NCBI RefSeq assembly: GCF_004117915.1
Contig: NZ_RSTD01000001.1
Span: 620,001 to 684,000, forward strand
Length of the DNA: 64,000 bases
Origin: Companilactobacillus metriopterae
Lineage (GTDB): Bacteria > Bacillota > Bacilli > Lactobacillales > Lactobacillaceae
Direction of reading: 5' to 3'
Part shown: in pieces, positions 6,686 to 16,649 of the stretch
How positions within the stretch are numbered: the first letter of the stretch is position 1
Layout: every line of letters begins with the position of its first letter
Program-made: the position numbers and the translations under genes
The notes under the pieces: model-generated
Told to the model about the DNA's origin: nothing
Seen by the model: the letters and a program-made list of their open reading frames with translations, nothing else
Database searches by the model: none

Positions 6686-9075
6686 TTGTTTGAATCAAAA
6701 AGATAATTTTCAATATCTTCTTGAGGCAATATCTTAATTTTTTTATTATCTCGAATCAACAGATAGAATTGATCGGTATTCTTAAATATTTCTTCTAGAT
6801 TATCTGTTTTCTCTAGAGTATTACCTAAGATTAATTTGACTAAAGTATCAATCATATGAATCGAACTACCTAATTCATGAATGACAATATCTTCATCAAT
6901 ACCGTGATATATCCTAGAAATGACCCAGTTGCCCTTTAAGTAGACTAAATCAAAACTAAAGATATTAATTTTATCGTTTTCTTCTAGAGCATTTGAAATT
7001 AATGTGTATATTTCATCTTTTTCAGTTTCAGTTAAAAAGTTATTATATGAACCTATTTCAAAACTTTCAGAATTAGACTCATTTCGGTAAATCAATGATG
7101 GGATTCGAATTCCTGATCCATCAGTAATTGACATTAATCTTATGGAAATATCACTTTCCAATTTGTTATCCACTACTAATTCAGAATTTATTTTAAAAAC
7201 TTTATCACTATCATCTTCATTGAGAACTGTTTCAGATAAATCAATTATCTTAAAGACTTTTTCTTCTGGAATTATATTTAGAGAATTTAATTCATAGTGT
7301 GGATCATCTATTTGAAAAACTTTTTCTCTAACTGATAAAGGAGAATTCCATGGTTCTCGACCTACCACGACCATTTCTAATCCATTTTGCTGAATAGATT
7401 GCGAGAGTTGCATTAGAACAAATTGTTTAGCCATCAAGGTTCTTTTACCAAAAACTATTGGAGACCTGACAATTATTTTATTCTTATCAGAGAATTTTAG
7501 ATCATTTGATATTCCTGAAGTAACAAAATAATTATTAAAATTATATTCGTTCTTCTGGACAGGAACAGACTGCTTACGTTTTACCACAGTGTGATTAACA
7601 GGATCTTTAGATTCTTGGATAATTTTACTATTACCAATTCCCTTGATACCGTAACTAGTAAGCTGTTCGATATCTTCAATACTTAGTGATTCAGAGTCCA
7701 TTAGATTAAAATTAGAAATATTTTCCAATGCAGTTAGATATGGCATATTAATATTCGTTATCTGTCTAAGTTCTTCTAATTCAAATCCTCGATGGATTGC
7801 CTCAACGATTACATCAATTAACCAATTGGTGGGATGAATGATTTTTTCAAACAGTTCATCATCACTCAGTTTTTTAAGGTAATCATGTTTTTGAGAAGTA
7901 TTATTCAATTTGTCATTAAGAGATCCACGGTTTAATACTTCCTCAATTCCTAATCCATTGACGATTAGACTGTCATTCGAAGTTTTACTTGGTCCAAGAT
8001 ATTGTGGTTCGCTATCATTCCATTGTGGAATTCTAGATGTTATATGATCCATAAAGTTTTCAGTTGCACCATTAAAGGTTGTTCCAGCATCAATCTGAAG
8101 TTTATCAAGCCTATAACCTAATGATAATTCGACTGCGACTGTTGCCATTGGATAACTTGCTGCGTATTCCAAAAATTTAGTTTCTTCACTAAGTCTTGGG
8201 ATGAATTCGGTTATATAACAATCATGTGTCTCATGGTTGTACGCAAAATGAACAGTACAAGCACCTTGGATATCAAAGACTTGAGCTAATTTTATAGAAT
8301 AGTTACGTAGTTTTTGATATTTGGAATCGTTTAAAGATATAGCAGGAGAAATTAAATGTGAGTCTAAATGATGGATACCAATAGGTTCAATATCTTCAAT
8401 AGAACCCATCAAAGCTGAATTATCAAATCGATCTCTAACTACCGTAAATGAGTATTCACTAAAACCTCTAATACTACGTTCAATTTCGATCTTAGATTCT
8501 TCAATTTCTTCTAGAGACATAAAGGTATCTAGTTCATAAATATTTTTGATATTGGTCCAGCCACTAGAATTACGGTTGGAATATCTACGTCGAGCAATAA
8601 TAGGAAAATCTATTGACCTGATAAAATCATAGATCTCTTCTTCATCACTTGAAGAAATAAAGTTAATTACTGGTAGATCATTTTGCATCAGAGTTTTTAC
8701 AAATACTTCTCTTTTAAAGGTCGATAGAGCAGCGTGCTTATTAGTTCCTAATATTTTAGTACCACGTAATTTATCGTTAAGACCTGAAATAATTCCCAGT
8801 GCATTTCTATCCCCAAGTGTAGGTAAAATTGCATCAGGATGAAATTTTTCTAGAAACTCTAGGACACTTTCACCATTGACTTTTCTAACAAATATTTTGT
8901 CAAAAAATTTAACTGACGATAATAAGAATGTAGGATCCTCAATGATTATCGATGTTTTATAACCTAATTTGTGTAAAATTTCAGCAGTATCATAAATGGA
9001 AGTTGATAAATCAACATTTGTTTCACTTTTAGTAGGTCCTAGTATTAAGATACTGTGGACATCACTTGTTACCAT
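6673..9075 (-). CDS. Degenerate carbamoyl-phosphate synthetase large-subunit homologue (probable pseudoenzyme)
   Basis: The 800 residues align to CarB/PyrAb along most of its length; true CarB has about 1060. Residues 1-400 correspond to the N-terminal half (PDAILPTLGDRNA, IEDIEPIGIHHLDSH, ITEFIPR). The glycine-rich ATP loop (GGxGGG) is replaced by residues around NRNSSGW (168-173). The metal ligands Gln and Asn are replaced by His276 and Ile292; Glu290 and Arg294 remain. The oligomerisation-like region is about 400-515. The second half (about 530-740) is shortened by roughly 170 residues, and only about 55 residues remain where the allosteric MGS domain should be. A strong GGAGGT site and the ATG at 9075 overlap the end of the upstream gene by 7 bases. 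The frame is fully open, so it is not a decaying pseudogene. Catalysis is very unlikely; role unknown, possibly regulatory with PyrR. Confidence 0.8.
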   Translation of the reverse strand: MVTSDVHSILILGPTKSETNVDLSTSIYDTAEILHKLGYKTSIIIEDPTFLLSSVKFFDKIFVRKVNGESVLEFLEKFHPDAILPTLGDRNALGIISGLNDKLRGTKILGTNKHAALSTFKREVFVKTLMQNDLPVINFISSSDEEEIYDFIRSIDFPIIARRRYSNRNSSGWTNIKNIYELDTFMSLEEIEESKIEIERSIRGFSEYSFTVVRDRFDNSALMGSIEDIEPIGIHHLDSHLISPAISLNDSKYQKLRNYSIKLAQVFDIQGACTVHFAYNHETHDCYITEFIPRLSEETKFLEYAASYPMATVAVELSLGYRLDKLQIDAGTTFNGATENFMDHITSRIPQWNDSEPQYLGPSKTSNDSLIVNGLGIEEVLNRGSLNDKLNNTSQKHDYLKKLSDDELFEKIIHPTNWLIDVIVEAIHRGFELEELRQITNINMPYLTALENISNFNLMDSESLSIEDIEQLTSYGIKGIGNSKIIQESKDPVNHTVVKRKQSVPVQKNEYNFNNYFVTSGISNDLKFSDKNKIIVRSPIVFGKRTLMAKQFVLMQLSQSIQQNGLEMVVVGREPWNSPLSVREKVFQIDDPHYELNSLNIIPEEKVFKIIDLSETVLNEDDSDKVFKINSELVVDNKLESDISIRLMSITDGSGIRIPSLIYRNESNSESFEIGSYNNFLTETEKDEIYTLISNALEENDKINIFSFDLVYLKGNWVISRIYHGIDEDIVIHELGSSIHMIDTLVKLILGNTLEKTDNLEEIFKNTDQFYLLIRDNKKIKILPQEDIENYLFDSNKKED

Positions 9076-10157
9076 TTATGTATACCTCCCCTATTTTGTT
9101 CTTTATTAGATTCCATTGATTGTATAAATTCATCAAAAATATAGTATCCGTCGCTAGGACCTGGAGCTGCTTCAGGTTCAAATAGTGAGCCAGTAATAGG
9201 CAGATACTCGTGACGTATACCTTCGATACTTCCATCATTAACACATATATCAGTAACAATTAGATTAGAATTACTGATTGAACTTTTATTAATAGTTAGT
9301 GAGTGATTGTGATTTACAAAGTCTATTTTTCCACTGGCTACTTCTTTTACAGCAATTGATGAATCATGGTGAGCCATATCTAAGGTTTCAATATCACAAT
9401 TGTTTGCAAGTGCAATTAAAAGTGTTCCTAAGCCTATTCCTAGAATTGGGTATTTAGTTTGAAGTTCTTGAATATTTTTTAACGTATTAGGTAAATTTTC
9501 CGGATGACCAGGTCCATTAGAAAAGATAATGCCATCTGGGTGTAAAGCTTCTATTTCTTCAACTGAAGTGTTGTAGTTAACAATAATTGCATTGGTACCT
9601 CGGTAAGAGAGCTGTCTTAAAATGGAATACTTAAGACCTAAATCCACAATAACAACTTTTACACCTATATTAGGGTTTGGATATGATTGTTTAGTGGACA
9701 CCCTTTTTACTAAATCTGGTGGTAGAACTAGTGCTTTGATTTGGTCTTTAGCATGTTCATCATAAGTATCCATGATACTTGCTTTCATTTCACCATGTTC
9801 AGCAATATGATCAGACAATGCACGCATATCAACATTTTTTATACCAGGTATGCTCAATGATCCTACCCAATTTTCAAAAGGAATAGTACCATCGACGGTG
9901 GATCCGATTGTTGTACCTACAACTACACCCTTACATCTGGAATTAATGGATTCATAGAAATCACGGTTAATCCCTGGAGTACCTATTGCTGATGTTGAGA
10001 ATGCCAAAATTTGGCCTTCAGCGTTAGGGTCAGTGATAGTTTGTTCTATTCCTGTTCTAATGTTAGAAATTATGAGCTGACCAGTTGTAATAACTGATGA
10101 ACCAAATCCAATTCCAGGAAAAACTGTACCATCTTCAAGAATAAGATAACGTTTCAT
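9069..10157 (-). CDS. Carbamoyl-phosphate synthetase small-subunit homologue lacking the glutaminase triad (probable pseudoenzyme)
   Basis: This 362-residue protein has the normal length and architecture of CarA/PyrAa: an N-terminal domain (RYLILEDGTVFPGIGFG, GTPGINRDF at 59-67) and a class I glutamine amidotransferase domain (VKVVIVDLGLKYSILRQL, FSNGPGHPE at 212-220). The nucleophile motif GICLG reads GIGLG (240-244), so Cys is Gly242; the DNA codon is GGC. The QxHPE motif reads LFEPEAAPGP, so the catalytic His is Glu327; only the triad Glu (Glu329) is left. It therefore cannot release ammonia from glutamine by the known mechanism. It lies 27 bases downstream of pyrR in the same operon and overlaps the large-subunit homologue. 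It may form a CPS-like complex with a sensing or scaffold role, which is inference. Confidence 0.85.
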   Translation of the reverse strand: MKRYLILEDGTVFPGIGFGSSVITTGQLIISNIRTGIEQTITDPNAEGQILAFSTSAIGTPGINRDFYESINSRCKGVVVGTTIGSTVDGTIPFENWVGSLSIPGIKNVDMRALSDHIAEHGEMKASIMDTYDEHAKDQIKALVLPPDLVKRVSTKQSYPNPNIGVKVVIVDLGLKYSILRQLSYRGTNAIIVNYNTSVEEIEALHPDGIIFSNGPGHPENLPNTLKNIQELQTKYPILGIGLGTLLIALANNCDIETLDMAHHDSSIAVKEVASGKIDFVNHNHSLTINKSSISNSNLIVTDICVNDGSIEGIRHEYLPITGSLFEPEAAPGPSDGYYIFDEFIQSMESNKEQNRGGIHKW

Positions 10158-10184
10158 TATTTTTGTTTCCTTTGTTTTGGAATA

Positions 10185-11619
<1,435 letters not shown>

Positions 11620-11623
<4 letters not shown>

Positions 11624-12078
11624 TTTTCTTCACCTGCTGACGTAAATAATAGTGAGCAAACCAATAAAATAACACCTACTGTTATATATGAATCTGCTAA
11701 ATTAAATATTGGAAAATTTATAAAATCTAGTGCAAACATATCTGTTACATATGAATTAATTAAACGATCAATTCCATTTCCAATAGTTCCTGACAATAAT
11801 AAAAGTAACGAGAAAACATATAGTTTATCTTGAAATTTGCTCTTATAAATAAGATAACAAAGGACGATAATTGCCACCAGAGTAACAACTATAAAAAACA
11901 AACGTTGGCCTTCTAGCATACTCCACGCTGCCCCATCATTTCTAATATTAGCTATTGATATTACACCAGGTATAAAATTGTGGAATGATCCTAAGGGGAT
12001 GTTTCCACTTATATATAACTTCAATAATTGATCAAGAATAACTAAAATAATAACAAATAAAAAATAAAATACTGGCAT
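11620..12078 (-). CDS. lspA: Lipoprotein signal peptidase (signal peptidase II)
   Basis: This 152-residue membrane protease cleaves the signal peptide of diacylglyceryl-modified prolipoproteins. It has four hydrophobic segments (about 3-22, 58-78, 85-103, 131-147). Conserved blocks are DQLLKLY (16-22), IRNDGAAW (45-52), GNGIDR (100-105), and the catalytic aspartates in VTDMF (Asp113) and FNLADS (Asp129). The start overlaps the fhs stop as TAATG, and its end overlaps the proposed start of the pseudouridine synthase, so the genes are translationally coupled. The lspA-rluD-pyrR order is common in Firmicutes. Confidence 0.95.
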
Positions 12079-13760
12079 TAGAATAAACCTGAAATCCTTC
12101 CGTTATTATCAACGTCCATATTTAATGCTGCTGGTTTTTTAGGCAAACCTGGCATTGTAAGAACACTTCCTGTAAGTGCGACGATGAAACCTGCACCCAA
12201 TTTTGGCATTAATTCATTAACATGAAGAGTAAAATCTTTTGGAGCACCTAACATAGAAGAATCGTCACTAAATGAATATTGTGTTTTAGCAATACAAATT
12301 GGCAAATTATCCCAATTGTTATCATTGATAATTTTTAATTGTTTTTTTGCAGAAGAACTTAATTCAATATTTTTTGCTCCATAAATTTCTTGAGCAATTA
12401 TTGATAATTTTTCTTCAATAGCCAAATTTAAATCGTAAATTGGATGGTAATCGTTATTTTTTTCTGCTGCTTCTACAACAGCTTTTGCTAGGTCAATACC
12501 ACCCTCACTACCATTGTGGTGAATTTCAGTTAGCTCTACTGGAACATTTTCGCTAGAAATTAATTCTTTAAGTGTGCTTAACTCATTATCAGAATCTGTT
12601 TCAAAACGATTAATAGAAACCACAACAGGAATATTGTATTTTCTCATATTTTGGATATGTCTCTGTAGGTTCTTGTATCCTTCTTGTAGGGCATCAACAT
12701 TCTCATTTGCAATCTCTTTTAATGCTTGTCCGCCGTTGTATTTTAGAGCTCTAACAGTTGCTACAATTACAATAACATCTGGCGATGCTCCTAATTTTGG
12801 AGTAACAATATCAAGAAATTTCTCTGCACCTAGATCAGCTCCAAAACCTGCCTCAGTAATTGCGTAATCACCTAATCTTTGAGCTAGTTGTGTTGCCAAA
12901 ATACTGTTGCACCCATGTGCAATATTGGCAAATGGTCCGCCGTGTACAATTGCTGGAGTATTTTCAATAGTTTGTACTAAATTTGGTTTTAGTGCATCTT
13001 TTAGAAGCATGGCAATAGCTCCTTGCACTTCAAGGTCTTTCAAGAAAATAGGTTCTCGATTATAGTTATAAGCTACTAATATATTGCCTATTCTAGTTTT
13101 TAAATCATCTATACTTTCTGCAAGACATAGTATAGCCATTAGTTCACTAGCAACCGTTAATTCAAATTGATTTTCTCTAGGTATTGAATTGACTGGACTA
13201 CCTAGTCCGATAACCGTTTGACGTAGAGATCGGTCGTTAATATCTAAAGCACGCTTCCAAATAATTCTTCTTTGATCAATATTTAATTCATTTCCTTGAT
13301 GTAAGTGATTATCAATAATGGCGGCAATAGTGTTGGCAGCACTAGTTAATGCGTGCATATCACCTGTAAAGTGTAGATTAATATCTTCCATTGGAATAAC
13401 TTGTGCCATTCCTCCGCCGGTTGCCCCACCTTTTAATCCCATAACTGGTCCAAGAGATGGCTCACGTAATGCAAGAACGGGTTTTTTACCGATTTTTTTT
13501 AACGAATCAGCTAGCCCAATTGCCACAGTCGATTTTCCCTCACCTGCTGGTGTTGGATTAATTGATGTAACTAGGACTAACTTATTAGGTTTTTTCTCTA
13601 ATGTTTTATTAATTGTTTTGTATGAAAATTTAGCTTTATAATGACCATATGCTTCAATATCATCATCAGTTAATCCAATATTTTTGGCAATTTCAGTAAT
13701 TTTCTTGATTTTTTTCTCTTGAGCGTCTTGCGCAATTTCAATATCTTTTGGGAAAGTCAT
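12078..13760 (-). CDS. fhs: Formate-tetrahydrofolate ligase
   Basis: This protein makes 10-formyl-THF from formate, THF and ATP for purine and fMet synthesis. Its 560 residues contain the P-loop [27 protein letters not shown], and [10 protein letters not shown], all typical. The start is set at the ATG at 13760 (MTFPKD): GAGGAG lies 10 bases upstream, and a TTG 18 bases further up is inside that ribosome binding site. It is second in the operon, one base after the EbsA-like gene, and coupled by TAATG to lspA. It fits a one-carbon role unconnected to the other operon members. Confidence 0.95.
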   Translation of the reverse strand: MTFPKDIEIAQDAQEKKIKKITEIAKNIGLTDDDIEAYGHYKAKFSYKTINKTLEKKPNKLVLVTSINPTPAGEGKSTVAIGLADSLKKIGKKPVLALREPSLGPVMGLKGGATGGGMAQVIPMEDINLHFTGDMHALTSAANTIAAIIDNHLHQGNELNIDQRRIIWKRALDINDRSLRQTVIGLGSPVNSIPRENQFELTVASELMAILCLAESIDDLKTRIGNILVAYNYNREPIFLKDLEVQGAIAMLLKDALKPNLVQTIENTPAIVHGGPFANIAHGCNSILATQLAQRLGDYAITEAGFGADLGAEKFLDIVTPKLGASPDVIVIVATVRALKYNGGQALKEIANENVDALQEGYKNLQRHIQNMRKYNIPVVVSINRFETDSDNELSTLKELISSENVPVELTEIHHNGSEGGIDLAKAVVEAAEKNNDYHPIYDLNLAIEEKLSIIAQEIYGAKNIELSSSAKKQLKIINDNNWDNLPICIAKTQYSFSDDSSMLGAPKDFTLHVNELMPKLGAGFIVALTGSVLTMPGLPKKPAALNMDVDNNGRISGLF

Positions 13761-13761
13761 A

Positions 13762-14142
13762 TTAATCAATCTCCTCAAGTAATTTATTTAAGTTCTTTTT
13801 TGTAAGCAAAACTGTCTGTGGAAAATAGTCATGATTGTTAAAGATGATATTTAGTTTAAAAGATTTCGTTTTCTCTAAAGTAACATCTTCCAAATCAAAG
13901 GATCTAGCTTGGAAAAACATGGGTAATTTTATCCAGAATTTATTATTCTCTATTTTTATCCAAGAATTAAAAATAATGTGTCCTAGATACAATGCTGCAA
14001 AAACCCATATAATTATAGGTACAATCGTAAAAGATAGTTTTTCTAGTTGAACGATTATTCCAAGAAAGATTATTATAAGTAGGATAGACCACAGAATAAT
14101 TCCCCATGATCCTGAGGCTTGAATATATATTTTTTTCTTCAT
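13762..14142 (-). CDS. Small two-helix membrane protein, possibly EbsA-like
   Basis: This 126-residue protein has two hydrophobic helices (about 13-32 and 38-58) and a basic, probably cytoplasmic C-terminal domain of about 65 residues ending [12 protein letters not shown]. The arrangement and the start ([12 protein letters not shown]) recall the EbsA-like family of lactic acid bacteria, of unknown biochemical role; I hold that match at moderate strength. It is the first gene of the operon leading to fhs, lspA and pyrR. Its start is only 28 bases from the divergent RNase H-like gene, so its promoter must lie inside that gene's coding sequence. Confidence 0.6.
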   Translation of the reverse strand: MKKKIYIQASGSWGIILWSILLIIIFLGIIVQLEKLSFTIVPIIIWVFAALYLGHIIFNSWIKIENNKFWIKLPMFFQARSFDLEDVTLEKTKSFKLNIIFNNHDYFPQTVLLTKKNLNKLLEEID

Positions 14143-14148
14143 TAAAAT
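14119..14148 (+). promoter_or_regulatory. Probable promoter of the RNase H-like gene
   Basis: TTGAAT (14119-14124), an 18-base spacer and TAAAAT (14143-14148) lie over the first codons of the opposite gene. The RNase H-like ATG is at 14171, after AAAGGGG. Confidence 0.5.
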
Positions 14149-14170
14149 CTCCTAGAAAGGGGTTAAATAC

Positions 14171-14560
14171 ATGATTAAATTGTACACCGACGCCGGTATA
14201 AATACTAATCAAAATATTGCTGCAATTTCTTATTATATCGATGATAACGGAAATCAATATGAACATTCAGAAAATGTAAAATCTGAGAGCAATCACTACT
14301 TAGAATTTTTGGCTTTGAAAAAAGCTTTGGAATATTTAAAAGAAAAACATTCTAACGATATACTATTAATTTTTACTGATAGTAAAATTTTACATGATAG
14401 TATAAATAAAAATTACGCCAAGTCATTTCAAAATATTTTAGATGATATCATGGCTTTACTTAAGGATTACCCGGACTATTTTATTAAAGAGATTCGCGAC
14501 AAGCAAAATAATCATGCACATATGTTAGTTCATAAACAAATTTATTCAAAATATAAATGA
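14171..14560 (+). CDS. RNase H-like protein with altered fourth active-site residue
   Basis: This 129-residue protein has the RNase HI fold signature: Asp7 in YTDAG, Glu45 in LEF, Asp70 in FTDS. The last carboxylate, normally Asp in an N-x-x-A-D segment near the C-terminus, is a histidine here (NNHAH, His117). RNase HI enzymes cut the RNA strand of RNA/DNA hybrids with two metal ions bound by these four residues. Three of four are kept, so activity may be reduced or absent. Many lactobacilli carry small RNase H-like paralogues in addition to a main RNase H; no other rnh gene is in this window. The start is supported by AAAGGGG and by Asp7 lying where the family has it. Confidence 0.75.
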   Translation: MIKLYTDAGINTNQNIAAISYYIDDNGNQYEHSENVKSESNHYLEFLALKKALEYLKEKHSNDILLIFTDSKILHDSINKNYAKSFQNILDDIMALLKDYPDYFIKEIRDKQNNHAHMLVHKQIYSKYK

Positions 14561-14568
14561 GTAATTAT

Positions 14569-14596
14569 TTGTATTAAAATATTGTTGTGCTAATAT
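14569..14596 (+). promoter_or_regulatory. Probable lplA promoter
   Basis: TTGTAT (14569-14574) and TAATAT (14591-14596) with a 16-base spacer lie upstream of AGGAGG and the ATG at 14626. Confidence 0.6.
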
Positions 14597-14625
14597 GAAA
14601 GTGTTTTCAAATAGGAGGTTTCATT

Positions 14626-15639
14626 ATGAAGTATGTTGTTATGAAGGACCAGGATATTAGAGATAACTTAGCTACAGAAACTTTTGTTATGAATAATATT
14701 AAAACAGATGAACCTGTAGTGCTATTTTATTTTGAAGGACCATGTATTATTGTTGGACGAAATCAAAATACAGTAGAAGAAATAAATAACGAGTATGTAA
14801 AGGAAAATGATATTACAGTTACTAGAAGACTTTCTGGTGGTGGTGCTGTATATCAAGATCTTGGTAATCTTTGTTTTAGTTTTGTAGTTAACTCAGATGA
14901 TCAAAATTTTGGTGATTTCAAATCATTCACTCAACCTATCATTGATGTATTGAAACGTATGGGGGCATCAACTGCAGAAATATCAGGTCGTAATGACTTG
15001 TTAGTTGATGGTAAAAAATTCTCTGGTAATGCGATGTATTCAAGAAATGGTAAAACTTACTCACACGGAACACTTTCATATGATGTTGATCTTAGTGTAT
15101 TGACTAAGGCTTTGAATGTTCCAGAAGATAAAATTAAATCTAAAGGTATTAAATCTATTAGAAGTCGTGTGACAAATATAAAACCATACTTGAATCCTGA
15201 ATTTCAAAACCTAACTATAGAAGAGTTTAGGGATTCAATTTTACTTGAACTTTTCCATGCAAATAATTTAGATGAGATTAAAGATTCAGAATATCAAATA
15301 ACTTCAGATGATCAAAAAGAGATAGATAAAATTAAAGAAAAATATTTCTATAACTGGAACTGGGTTTATGGAAAATCTCCTAGTTTTACTGCTAAACAAC
15401 GTAAACACTTTGATATGGGAACTGTTGATGTTCGTTACCAAATCGAAAATGGTTTAATAAAAGATGTTAACATTTACGGTGATTTCTTTGGTATGAAAGA
15501 TGTTAAAGATATTAAAGATTCACTTTTGGGAATAAAATTTGAACATGATGCCATCAATTCGGTATTAGATAAATTTAACTTAGATGACTACTTCAAGGGA
15601 GTCCCTACTGCAGAACTACTTAAGCTATTTATGCCATAG
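14626..15639 (+). CDS. lplA: Lipoate-protein ligase A
   Basis: It activates lipoate (or octanoate) with ATP and attaches it to E2 and GcvH-type lipoyl domains. The 337 residues show the BPL_LplA catalytic domain with RRLSGGGAVYQD, GNLCFSF, the catalytic lysine in DGKKFSGNA (Lys131), and the SHGTLSYD block. The C-terminal accessory domain (about 245-337) ends GVPTAELLKLFMP. AGGAGG lies 8 bases before the ATG. It is monocistronic with promoter and terminator visible. No lipoyl-bearing enzyme is in the window, so the target (probably pyruvate dehydrogenase) lies elsewhere. Confidence 0.93.
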   Translation: MKYVVMKDQDIRDNLATETFVMNNIKTDEPVVLFYFEGPCIIVGRNQNTVEEINNEYVKENDITVTRRLSGGGAVYQDLGNLCFSFVVNSDDQNFGDFKSFTQPIIDVLKRMGASTAEISGRNDLLVDGKKFSGNAMYSRNGKTYSHGTLSYDVDLSVLTKALNVPEDKIKSKGIKSIRSRVTNIKPYLNPEFQNLTIEEFRDSILLELFHANNLDEIKDSEYQITSDDQKEIDKIKEKYFYNWNWVYGKSPSFTAKQRKHFDMGTVDVRYQIENGLIKDVNIYGDFFGMKDVKDIKDSLLGIKFEHDAINSVLDKFNLDDYFKGVPTAELLKLFMP

Positions 15640-15670
15640 AAAAAGCCCACACTTATGTGTGAGCTTTTTT
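15640..15670 (+). terminator. lplA terminator
   Basis: Arms 15640-15652 and 15657-15669, with one C-A mismatch and loop TTAT, are followed by Ts. Confidence 0.8.
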
Positions 15671-15702
15671 ATGTTAATATACTTTTAATGAGGTAATAAA
15701 TA

Positions 15703-16647
15703 ATGATTGAAAATGTAGTACTAAAGGATAAAACTAACCTAGTTCTTATAAAATCCGAAGCATCACTCAGTGAAGATGACAAAAAGATTTTGCTTTCTGA
15801 AAAGTACAAGTTAACGGATGAAATTATTGAGTACGTTAGTGATAAAAATGAACGCGCAAGAACAGAGTTTGATGAGCACAATCAAAGTTGGTTAATTGTT
15901 TACAATATTCAGAGAGACCGGTCAAAAAATAAAACATTTAAACCTACAATACCTATTTCATTTGTAATCAAGGATAATAAAATATTCTGCTTCACTATAA
16001 AATATAGTGAATATATTGACGATTATATCTTAAGAGCAGATAATCACTACTCTGTCGACCATGATAATAGGCATTGGTCAATGATTTTTTATGTAATGGA
16101 TCTTGTTTCAAGTGACTTTGAAGATTCAATTAATGATTTCAATATTGAAAGAAATAGAATTCAAAAGCATTTGAATAGCAAGAAAACCACTGATGAAGAA
16201 ATACTTAATCTAGCTAAATTAGAAGATGCTATTATATATTTGAGCACTGCAATTAGTGGTAATCAATTTGTTGTTAGTCAGCTGTATGCTACATCAGATA
16301 ATGTAAATTCTCATATGGGACTTACAAAGATAACGCGGGAATTACTCAATGATTCATTAATTGAAATAAATCAGGTTAAAGAGCAGGCATCTATTTGTTC
16401 AGACATAATTGGACGAACCACAAATACATATAATAATATTCTTAATAATCAAACAAATACAAGTATGAGAATTTTAACTATATATACAATTCTTTTAAGT
16501 ATTCCAACTATTGTCTCTGGATTTTATGGAATGAACATGTTTCTTCCAATTGCGGATAAAAAAAGTTCATGGATAATTTCCTTAATCATTACTTTGGTGA
16601 TTATGGTTGTTGTGTTACTAGATTTACGTCGAAGAAAAATTAAATAA
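15703..16647 (+). CDS. corA: CorA family divalent cation (Mg2+) transporter
   Basis: This 314-residue protein is typical of CorA: a large acidic cytoplasmic N-terminal part with a long helical region (about 130-250), then two C-terminal membrane helices. The signature YGMN is at 275-278 at the end of the first helix (LLSIPTIVSGFYGMN), and a basic tail RRRKIK closes the protein. CorA forms homopentameric channels in the cell membrane. The gene follows lplA after a terminator and ends 2 bases before the convergent methyltransferase gene; I see no clear terminator between them. Confidence 0.9.
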   Translation: MIENVVLKDKTNLVLIKSEASLSEDDKKILLSEKYKLTDEIIEYVSDKNERARTEFDEHNQSWLIVYNIQRDRSKNKTFKPTIPISFVIKDNKIFCFTIKYSEYIDDYILRADNHYSVDHDNRHWSMIFYVMDLVSSDFEDSINDFNIERNRIQKHLNSKKTTDEEILNLAKLEDAIIYLSTAISGNQFVVSQLYATSDNVNSHMGLTKITRELLNDSLIEINQVKEQASICSDIIGRTTNTYNNILNNQTNTSMRILTIYTILLSIPTIVSGFYGMNMFLPIADKKSSWIISLIITLVIMVVVLLDLRRRKIK

Positions 16648-16649
16648 GA

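Noticed and set aside
6673-9075. Large-subunit homologue as a decaying pseudogene
   Set aside because: The frame is fully open over 2.4 kb with a strong ribosome binding site and coupling; neither stops nor frameshifts are visible.
6673-10157. Annotating the pair as working carA/carB
   Set aside because: The glutaminase Cys and His and the ATP-grasp glycine loop and metal ligands are not there and 260 residues are missing from the large subunit.
12574-13641. Open frames opposite fhs (and similar frames opposite asnS, dnaG, nfo, cfa and others)
   Set aside because: They are antisense shadows of conserved genes without ribosome binding sites or recognisable domains.
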